The notes beneath the pieces are model-generated. The model was not told where the DNA came from and did no database searches. It saw only the letters and a list, made by a program, of their open reading frames with translations. This document shows, one piece after another, positions 6,513 through 12,050 of a stretch of DNA of 12,050 nt (position 1 is its first letter; every line of letters begins with the position of its first letter). The stretch covers positions 1-12,050 of the forward strand of contig JAESUJ010000104.1 of NCBI GenBank assembly GCA_016763165.1, in the 5' to 3' direction. Position numbers and translations under genes: made by a program. This DNA is from Candidatus Babeliales bacterium (lineage in GTDB: Bacteria > Babelota > Babeliae > Babelales > CAZZPM01).

Positions 6513-7370
6513 GTGCTCTACACAAAGTATGAAGATTTATATAAAAAAAGAAAAATATCTACTGGATTTTCATGGCGCTTGCCGGACTATAGCTTCAAAT
6601 CTTGGATTGATATTCTACAAAATACAATATTTTCGATGAAAAATAAAAAAAAATTTTTAGATGTAGGCGCTGGAAATGGGCGATTTACACGATTATTATC
6701 AGAGTACTTTCAACAAGGAGTTGCTATTGAAGTCGAGCCTGACAATAAAGAATGGCAAAAAATCAAACGAGATATGCCGAATGTTACGCTCTATAAAGGA
6801 TTACTACAAGAGATAATGCCACAATTAATAGATCGCACAGTATTTGATTGCATCATGTTAGTTGAAGTTTTTGAGCACATTCCACTGTCAGATATAGATA
6901 ATTTTGTGAGTTCTTTATATCCACTTCTTGCAGATGATGGTTTTATTTTTTTAACAACCCCAAACTTTGTAGTACAAGGTCCTGCAGAAAAAAGCACGAT
7001 GTGGTATGAACGGTTCTTATACGGTCATCATAAACATTACACTGTTGATGAGTTAAAAATGATATTTGAGAATCATGGTTTTCAGATAGATACATACTCT
7101 TTCGAAGGGCATACATATCGGAATAATAAATATAATAGACCTTATTTTTTGTTGGCCGGTCTAGATATAAAGTTCTTAGAGTCTAAAAAAATACCTTTAA
7201 TTTTAAGAAAAATTTATCAATATTGTTCAGTACCATTTATTTTCCTTTTACGGGTTTATTTTAAAATTTTAGCATCAATTTGTAGCACATATGAGAAGAA
7301 TGCTGATAAAACAAATGCGGTAACCATCATTTTAAAGATAAAAAAAGCCCCCCTTATGCATTCAATTTAA
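6513..7370 (+). CDS. Class I SAM-dependent methyltransferase with hydrophobic C-terminal region
   Basis: The 285-residue protein has a Rossmann-type methyltransferase core: motif I LDVGAGNGR (49-57), an acidic residue after strand 2 in AIEVEPD (Glu73), and FDCIMLVEVFEHI (111-123) with the EHI pattern typical of Methyltransf_11/23-type enzymes. LTTPN (147-151) and GHHKHYTVDEL (171-181) ahead of NHGF follow. This layout is common in methyltransferases acting on small molecules, lipids or glycans, but the substrate cannot be told from sequence. After the core, residues 226-257 are hydrophobic with spaced basic residues (around PLILRKIYQYCSVPFIFLL), suggesting a membrane-associated or re-entrant segment. 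The start is GTG with a consensus SD. The gene looks like a single-gene transcription unit between its own promoter candidate and hairpins. Confidence 0.85.
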   Translation: MLYTKYEDLYKKRKISTGFSWRLPDYSFKSWIDILQNTIFSMKNKKKFLDVGAGNGRFTRLLSEYFQQGVAIEVEPDNKEWQKIKRDMPNVTLYKGLLQEIMPQLIDRTVFDCIMLVEVFEHIPLSDIDNFVSSLYPLLADDGFIFLTTPNFVVQGPAEKSTMWYERFLYGHHKHYTVDELKMIFENHGFQIDTYSFEGHTYRNNKYNRPYFLLAGLDIKFLESKKIPLILRKIYQYCSVPFIFLLRVYFKILASICSTYEKNADKTNAVTIILKIKKAPLMHSI

Positions 7371-7377
7371 TCGAAAA

Positions 7378-7406
7378 AGAGCATGTAAATTATTCCTACA
7401 TGCTCT
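7378..7406. terminator. 10-bp perfect hairpin after the methyltransferase gene
   Basis: AGAGCATGTA (7378-7387) and TACATGCTCT (7397-7406) are perfect inverted copies around a 9-nt loop, starting 8 nt after the stop codon. Downstream on the plus strand there is no T run. On the minus strand the stem is followed by TTTT, so the intrinsic-terminator form points the other way. It may still mark the 3' end of the methyltransferase mRNA by stalling or blocking exonucleases. Confidence 0.5.
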
Positions 7407-7469
7407 GAATACTCAAATTATGCAGAATTCTTAATTCTTTCTTGTTCAAATTATTCATTCAATACATTC

Positions 7470-7501
7470 TGACTTTTTTTAAAAAAAACAGAAAAAGGTC
7501 A
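7470..7501. other. Second imperfect hairpin in the methyltransferase-sufB gap
   Basis: TGACTTTTTTT (7470-7480) can pair with GAAAAAGGTCA (7491-7501) with two G-T wobbles and a 10-nt A-rich loop. A T run follows only after 9 nt. It could be an auxiliary terminator just upstream of the sufB promoter, or a by-product of the A/T runs. The rest of the 248-bp gap (7371-7618) holds no ORF that I can support. Confidence 0.3.
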
Positions 7502-7515
7502 AAATATAGTTTTTT

Positions 7516-7543
7516 TTGACAAAATATACAGAACATTTATCCT
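7516..7543 (+). promoter_or_regulatory. Sigma-70 promoter candidate for sufB-sufD
   Basis: A perfect TTGACA (7516-7521), preceded by a T run that may act as an UP-like or bent tract, is followed after 16 nt by TATCCT (7538-7543, 4 of 6). Transcription would begin near 7550, giving a leader of about 70 nt before GTG 7619. I saw no clear IscR or Fur operator. Confidence 0.5.
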
Positions 7544-7618
7544 TAATTTCGGGGTGAAGGGCTATTTACATCAACATCATATTTATTATAAAAGCAATCA
7601 TAAAATCAAAGGATTTTT

Positions 7619-9010
7619 GTGAGCACTATTGAAAAAAACTATCCTGAAGGGTTTTCAGTCGCTGAAAACTACCTATATAAATCAGAAAAAGGACTTAATG
7701 AACAACGAGTCCGTGATATTTCTAAATTAAAAAATGAGCCCGACTGGATGCTTGAACGACGACTCGAGGGACTTAAAAACTTTGAAGAACGTCCTATGCA
7801 AAAGTGGGGTCCAGATTTAAGTCATCTAAATCATAATGATATTTATTATTACATCAAACCAATCGAAAAATTTCGCACCTCATGGGATGATGTACCACCA
7901 GAAATTAAAAAAACATTTGATCGGCTCGGAGTGCCTGAGTCCGAACAGAATCAACTTGCAGGACTGGGAGCACAGTACGAATCAGAAGTTGTTTACCATA
8001 ATTTAAAACAAGAATGGAAAGATAAAGGCGTTATTTTTCTTGATACTGATACCGGACTTAAAGAACATCCTGAACTTTTTAAAAAATATTTTGGAAGTGT
8101 CGTTCCTTTTAATGACAACAAGTTCGCAGCATTAAATACCGCTGTCTGGAGTGGTGGAAGTTTTATTTATATTCCTAAAGGTGTGCATCTGACTGCCCCG
8201 CTACAAACATACTTTCGTATTAATGCAGAACAGTTTGGTCAATTTGAACGAACATTGATCATTGCTGATGAAGGAAGCTTTGTAAATTACGTTGAAGGCT
8301 GTACCGCCCCAACCTATGGAACAAGTTCACTACACAGTGCTGTCGTCGAAATTGTTGCACTTAAAGGCGCACGTGTTCGATATTCAACTATTCAAAACTG
8401 GTCTCAAAGTGTTTATAATCTTGTTACCAAACGAGCACATGCATATCAAGATTCATTTGTTGAGTGGATTGATGGAAACCTGGGAAGCCTTGTTACCATG
8501 AAGTATCCGGCTGTTGTGCTTAAAGAATCAGGCGCCCGTGCTGAAGTTTTATCGATCGCTATGGCAAATCGTCCGAATCAAATTCAAGATTCAGGAGCAA
8601 AAATTGAACATTGCGCTCCAAACACAACATCACGTATTGTTTCAAAATCAATCAGTGGATCTGGAGGACGTGCTAGTTATCGAGGAGTTATTAAGATTAA
8701 CCCTGGCGCAACTAACAGTAAATCATTTGTGGCCTGTGATGCATTATTACTTGATGCGAACTCTCGATCTGACACTTATCCATACATGGACATCAAGGAG
8801 TCTCAAGTCGATGTTGGTCATGAAGCAACAGTCAGCAACATCAGTGACGAACGCCTCTTTTATTTGATGAGTCGTGGGTTAAAAGAACTTGATGCTCAAA
8901 CTCTTATTGTAAATGGATTTATTGAACCATTTGTCAAATCGCTTCCACTTGAATACGCAGTAGAAATGAATCGATTAATTGAGATGGAAATGGAAGGAAG
9001 TATCGGATAA
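7619..9010 (+). CDS. sufB: Fe-S cluster assembly scaffold protein SufB
   Basis: SufB is the scaffold subunit of the SufBCD complex that builds Fe-S clusters in the cytosol. The 463-residue product is the normal SufB length and has the N-terminal SRGL-region helices, then LGAQYESEVVYH (116-127). WSGGSFIYIPKGV (177-189), VEGCTAP (225-231, Cys228) and the beta-helix repeats follow. Near the C-terminus are CDALL (Cys373), GHEATVS (400-406), LFYLMSRGL and IEPF. Cys228 and Cys373 correspond to E. coli Cys254 and Cys405, and His401 to His433. The residue equivalent to E. coli Glu432 is Gly400 here. The start is GTG with AAAGGA 5 nt upstream. The stop overlaps the next start (TAATG), so it is translationally coupled with the sufD-like gene. 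sufC, usually adjacent, is not in the window. Confidence 0.96.
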   Translation: MSTIEKNYPEGFSVAENYLYKSEKGLNEQRVRDISKLKNEPDWMLERRLEGLKNFEERPMQKWGPDLSHLNHNDIYYYIKPIEKFRTSWDDVPPEIKKTFDRLGVPESEQNQLAGLGAQYESEVVYHNLKQEWKDKGVIFLDTDTGLKEHPELFKKYFGSVVPFNDNKFAALNTAVWSGGSFIYIPKGVHLTAPLQTYFRINAEQFGQFERTLIIADEGSFVNYVEGCTAPTYGTSSLHSAVVEIVALKGARVRYSTIQNWSQSVYNLVTKRAHAYQDSFVEWIDGNLGSLVTMKYPAVVLKESGARAEVLSIAMANRPNQIQDSGAKIEHCAPNTTSRIVSKSISGSGGRASYRGVIKINPGATNSKSFVACDALLLDANSRSDTYPYMDIKESQVDVGHEATVSNISDERLFYLMSRGLKELDAQTLIVNGFIEPFVKSLPLEYAVEMNRLIEMEMEGSIG

Positions 9011-9711
9011 TGTCAGAAATATCAAATATCGTTATACAGTACACCTGTGAAGAAAATAATGCGACCTACTCTCTTTTTGACATTGTAAAACCACATATCA
9101 ATGGAGCATACGCATTCCCTCATCTCAACCTTACATTAACCGTTCCTGCTGAATATAAAGTTTCTTTTAATGATGATTTATTATCATACGGTTTTTCATC
9201 AACAAAAATACAAATTATCGTCAAACGATACGGTAAAGCTGAGTACAAAAAAATAATTACCAACCAAGGCACCGTGCCTACAGAGGCTGACTTCACCATT
9301 CGTTGTGATGAAGAATATGCAGAAGCTGAAGCTATTTTTTGTTGCAAAGGAATTGATCAGCAAAAAATCATAATCAATACACGCCAAGAACATACCGCTC
9401 CACGAACAAAAAGCAACCTTATTATCAAAGCAGTTCTTGATAATTATGCCCAAATCAAATCAAATACTATGATTTTTGTAGAAAAAGGTGCCCATCAAGT
9501 TGATGCATCACAGACAAGTAAAAATATTATGCTTTCATCAACAGCACATGCGATTGCCGTCCCTAAACTTGAAGTTTTAGCTGATGACGTACTCTGTAAA
9601 CATGGAGCAGCTATCAGCATGATTGATAGCGAAGCACTGTTTTATCTGCAAAGCCGTGGTTTATCGGAACAAGGCAGCAAAAAGATGATTATTGACTCTT
9701 TTTTACAATAA
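9010..9711 (+). CDS. sufD: Short SufD-like Fe-S cluster assembly protein
   Basis: This 233-residue protein belongs to the SufB/SufD family by its C-terminus. PKLEVLADDVLCKHGAAIS (185-203) carries the His (198) matching the SufD residue needed at the SufB-SufD interface (E. coli His360). LFYLQSRGLSE and a final IIDSFL helix follow. The middle (about 130-180: NLIIKAVLDN, ASQTSKNIMLSS, AHAIAVP) matches the last beta-helix turns. SufD is typically about 400 residues or more, so this protein lacks most of the N-terminal helical region and several beta-helix turns. Its own N-terminal 100 residues are weakly similar. AAGGAAG 9 nt upstream and the one-base overlap with the sufB stop support the start. 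No frameshift remnant precedes it because sufB is intact right up to it. It probably forms a minimal SufB-SufD heterodimer (inference). Confidence 0.82.
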   Translation: MSEISNIVIQYTCEENNATYSLFDIVKPHINGAYAFPHLNLTLTVPAEYKVSFNDDLLSYGFSSTKIQIIVKRYGKAEYKKIITNQGTVPTEADFTIRCDEEYAEAEAIFCCKGIDQQKIIINTRQEHTAPRTKSNLIIKAVLDNYAQIKSNTMIFVEKGAHQVDASQTSKNIMLSSTAHAIAVPKLEVLADDVLCKHGAAISMIDSEALFYLQSRGLSEQGSKKMIIDSFLQ

Positions 9712-9739
9712 TTCTCATATAATTTTTTAAGGATTATAA

Positions 9740-10514
9740 ATGAACAGAACAACAAGCATCTTTTATGCTTTGTATAAAAACAATGAGCTCAAAGGATATC
9801 TTCTCGGCTCTTTACACATGCTTTTTAATCCACAAGATTATGAAAATAAAAAAAATGGACTTGCTCCATATTTTGATACATGTAAAACATTCATTTTTGA
9901 AGCAGACACCCAGATTCTTTACACACAATTTCCCTTTGGAACTGAACGTGCAGCATATGAATTATTAGAATCAAAGCAAAATAAGTCTATAGAGTATCTT
10001 GAATCATTTTCTTTCCAACGTGCAATGCTCGGAGTACGCATTTTCTTTGGATCGTCAATAATTCGATTCCCATGGAATTCTTATAATCTTCTTAATAATT
10101 ACTCAAATCCAATCATCTTTGCAAACAGAATTTGTTCTTTTTTTGCAATATTATACAATACTGCATACAATTTAATTTTTTATCAAAAACATAGCTATGC
10201 TGTGCATCAATTTCAAAAAAAACAACAAGAAAAAACAACTCAGTTCTTTAAGGATTATCAACAAGAAATATTTTTCAGAAATTGCACAAGAAGATCAAAA
10301 ATATCTTTATATATCGGAACGTCATAATAGCTGGATGGAAAAACTTCGTTATAGTGATGATCTAGAAGGTCCATTTTTTATTACTGTTGGAGTTGCACAC
10401 CTTCCTGGTGAAAGAGGACTTGTTAAATTACTTGAAGGGGAAGGGTATGAACTCGTTCCTCAAAAACTTCATTCTAAAGATAAAAAAGAGCAATCTCTTA
10501 TCATGGATCAATAA
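9740..10514 (+). pseudogene. TraB/GumN-family gene, copy 1, split by a one-base frameshift
   Basis: Reading from ATG 9740 (AAGGA 6 nt upstream) gives 195 residues ending at 10327, but similarity to the downstream paralog stops at residue 176. It resumes in another frame from about 10272 to the stop at 10514. Removing one T from the T5 run at 10271-10275 restores a 257-residue protein, collinear with the 255-residue copy 2 across the junction (QQE-IFSEIAQED against QQE-DLAEMLPED). The restored protein has the family's N-terminal GX2H (GSLH 23-26), a conserved Glu in FEAD (54), RHNSW, and the second GX2H (GVAH) followed by LPGExGLVxLL and the usual GYELVP end. The family includes TraB, PrgY, GumN and the Tiki proteases, where these His/Glu motifs are metal-binding. 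It could be a pseudogene, a sequencing error or a phase-variable gene. Confidence 0.75.
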
Positions 10515-11282
10515 ATGAATAAAACTTCAAAAATTCTCTACAAACTGTACAAGAATGATACATTTAAAGGGTATCTTTTTGGATCTTTTAGATTAAATTT
10601 AAGCTTAGATCAGTATAGAATTAAAAGAACAGCACTCGCTCCCTATCTTAACATATGTAAAACATTCATTTTTGAATCTGACCCTCAAAAACAATATTCA
10701 CAACTTCCTCTTGGAATTGAACGAGCTATGTATGAACTATTAAAATACAGAGGAGATGCATCTGTATTATATTTAGAATCACCCTACTTGCGAACTGCTC
10801 TGCTTGGAATACAAATTTTTTTTGGAACATCAATAGTACGATTTCCATGGCGATCTTATAAGTTTATAAAATCCTACCCAAAGATAACTATTGCTGCAAA
10901 CAAACTTTGTACTTTCTTTGCAGTTATATATAACACTGCATATAATTCACTTTTTTCTCAAAAGAATAGCCAAGCTGGGCATATATACCAAAAAGAACAG
11001 CATAAAAAACTAGTTCAGTACCTTAAAGAATATCAACAAGAAGATCTGGCTGAAATGCTGCCAGAAGATACAAAGATTCATTACCTTACAAAGCGTCACA
11101 ATGATTGGATAAATGATTTTCGCGATGATGAGAATAATTTAAAATATCCTATTTTTATTTCCGTCGGGGCTGGACACCTGCCTGGTGAAAAAGGACTTGT
11201 GAGATTGCTTGAACAAGAAGGATATGAACTTGTTCCTCAAACACTCCATCCAAAGAGTACCGAAGAGACAACCCTTTCATAA
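10515..11282 (+). CDS. TraB/GumN-family protein, copy 2, lacking the first GX2H histidine
   Basis: This intact 255-residue protein is about half identical to copy 1 and aligns without gaps over the first 176 residues. It has FESD (Glu54), RHNDW (194-198), and GAGH (218-221) followed by LPGEKGLVRLLEQEGYELVP, the C-terminal signature of TraB/PrgY/GumN (PF01963-type) proteins. The first motif reads GSFR (23-26), with Arg26 where the family and copy 1 have His. If the family works as a metalloprotease, as shown for Tiki, this copy may be inactive or altered. No signal peptide is visible, and the aromatic stretch around 131-147 is not a clear membrane helix. The ATG directly follows the stop of restored copy 1 (TAAATG) and has no good Shine-Dalgarno, so translation probably depends on coupling. 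Probably the last gene of the sufB transcript; no terminator is seen in the 15-bp convergent gap after it. Confidence 0.8.
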   Translation: MNKTSKILYKLYKNDTFKGYLFGSFRLNLSLDQYRIKRTALAPYLNICKTFIFESDPQKQYSQLPLGIERAMYELLKYRGDASVLYLESPYLRTALLGIQIFFGTSIVRFPWRSYKFIKSYPKITIAANKLCTFFAVIYNTAYNSLFSQKNSQAGHIYQKEQHKKLVQYLKEYQQEDLAEMLPEDTKIHYLTKRHNDWINDFRDDENNLKYPIFISVGAGHLPGEKGLVRLLEQEGYELVPQTLHPKSTEETTLS

Positions 11283-11297
11283 AACTTTAATTGTAGC

Positions 11298-12026
11298 TTA
11301 ATGAATTACTTTAACAAAACATTTCACTTTAAATTCATGCTCTGTACGTTCATATCTCAATAAGTATTGTTCTGTAATATGCTGAGGATACAGCGGAGCA
11401 AAAATAATTTCTTTTTCTTCAAATCCTTTAACCTTAATCGATTCAGATGGCGCAAGATTATTAAAAATTCTTACACGACAGCCTTTTAGTATTTCTTTAA
11501 AATCTTGTTCTATTCTTGCAAAAACTACTTTTTGACCTTCGATTGGTACAACTCCGCACATATAAACTGTGTGTGAAACTAACTGATTTGAAGCAGATGC
11601 TTGAAACTGATTAAGCACGAAGTTTAAGTCAAAATATATATTATCAAAAATAGGCCTGATCCAGAAAATAACGTAGCCAACTAATTTATTCTTCTCAAAC
11701 AACAAATATAGCTTTTGCCCTTGTTCACAAAGTTCAGATAAAATTTTTTGCTTAATCTGAACATTATTTTCAAGACCATATGATAAATTAGCCATTGTAG
11801 GGATATAAATTTTTATATTTCCCACTGGTTCTACAGCTTCTATACTTATTGCATTTTCTTTTGCAAACAAGCTATCTGTACTACTAAATAGACTGCTTGT
11901 AGTTAACCTTTCAAGCGAAGACTCCCCATTAAAAGACGAACTTAGTTTTTCAAAAAATGAAATTGATGCCTGAACTGATGAAAAGAGAAGCATCGAGAAC
12001 AGAAACAAATGTGTCGTACCGTACAT
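11298..12026 (-). CDS. Exported protein of unknown function, faintly GNAT-like
   Basis: This 242-residue protein starts at ATG 12026 with AAGGA 7 nt upstream (12038-12034). Residues 1-20 form a Sec signal peptide (hydrophobic FLFSMLLFSS, probable cleavage after VQA). Residues 21-60 are Ser-rich and probably flexible. The middle has KLYLLFEKNKLVGYVIFWI (105-123) and later RVRIFNNLAPSESIKVKGFEEKE (184-206). These recall two parts of GNAT acetyltransferases: the strand with a glycine before motif A, and the N-x-x-A/GFEE end. The acetyl-CoA loop (R/QxxGxG/A) is not evident, so acetyltransferase activity is not supported. Cys100, Cys157, Cys183 and Cys236 remain after export and could form disulfides. 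It converges with the TraB/GumN gene and has no visible partner. I do not recognise its family. Confidence 0.65.
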   Translation of the reverse strand: MYGTTHLFLFSMLLFSSVQASISFFEKLSSSFNGESSLERLTTSSLFSSTDSLFAKENAISIEAVEPVGNIKIYIPTMANLSYGLENNVQIKQKILSELCEQGQKLYLLFEKNKLVGYVIFWIRPIFDNIYFDLNFVLNQFQASASNQLVSHTVYMCGVVPIEGQKVVFARIEQDFKEILKGCRVRIFNNLAPSESIKVKGFEEKEIIFAPLYPQHITEQYLLRYERTEHEFKVKCFVKVIH

Positions 12027-12050
12027 TATTCAATCCTTATTCATTAATAA

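Larger units (their letters stand above)
9740..11282 (+). repeat. Tandem gene duplication (two TraB/GumN-family copies)
   Basis: The two genes are head to tail with no intervening bases. A 22-bp block is identical in both copies (9880-9901 and 10655-10676) within the part coding for CKTFIFE. Most of the rest has diverged at the DNA level, so the duplication is not recent. Confidence 0.75.

Noticed and set aside
7560..7618. Riboswitch or IscR/Fur site in the sufB leader
   Set aside because: The leader is short, and no recognisable aptamer core or operator could be seen by eye.
8514..8867. 117-residue ORF inside sufB
   Set aside because: It is a shadow frame of the conserved SufB C-terminal half and has no known features.
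10197..10514. A separate 105-residue gene
   Set aside because: It is the second half of the frameshifted TraB/GumN copy. It has no ribosome binding site of its own, and its first 25 or so residues are out-of-frame translation.
9740..11282. Toxin-antitoxin or defence pair
   Set aside because: The two genes are paralogs of one family (TraB/GumN) and show no toxin, antitoxin or nuclease motifs.

Overview
This is an AT-rich stretch of bacterial chromosome with housekeeping genes mixed with lineage-specific exported proteins. Several things suggest a reduced, host-associated Gram-negative lineage: many short proteins with N-terminal lipobox or Sec signals, frequent GTG starts, single housekeeping genes separated from their usual operon partners, and a tandem duplicate pair that is decaying. 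My best guess is Babeliales (Dependentiae/TM6). That is an impression from protein style and has not been tested by phylogeny.

Left block (1-1648, minus strand): the N-terminal two-thirds or so of an M3-family oligopeptidase carrying a lipoprotein signal runs off the window edge. Upstream of it lie a perfect 18-bp hairpin and a small exported protein with a thioredoxin-like layout but no CXXC. A 174-bp divergent promoter region (1649-1822) separates these from dnaA.

Central block (1823-7370, plus strand): dnaA is followed 24 bp later by a lipoprotein made of two tandem copies of an unrecognised domain of about 120 residues. Then come rsmH and nfo (endonuclease IV), 2 bp apart, and a stand-alone SAM-dependent methyltransferase with its own promoter-like sequence and a very strong Shine-Dalgarno.

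Right block (7371-12050): a 248-bp gap with two hairpins and a TTGACA promoter leads to sufB, whose stop codon overlaps the start of a short sufD-like gene. No sufC lies in the window. Next are two tandem TraB/GumN-family genes. The first is split by a one-base frameshift in a T5 run; the second is intact but has lost the first GX2H histidine. A convergent gene for an exported protein of unknown function, with a faint GNAT-like look, closes the window on the minus strand.

Functionally the window covers replication initiation (DnaA), ribosome modification (RsmH), base-excision repair (Nfo) and Fe-S assembly (SufB with a SufD-like partner). Around these are envelope or exported proteins that are mostly uncharacterised. 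I see no tRNA, rRNA, CRISPR array, insertion sequence or phage gene, and no evidence for a new multi-gene defence or mobile system. The most unusual features are the reciprocally damaged TraB/GumN pair, the sufB-sufD pair with a short SufD and no sufC, and the duplicated-domain lipoprotein next to dnaA.
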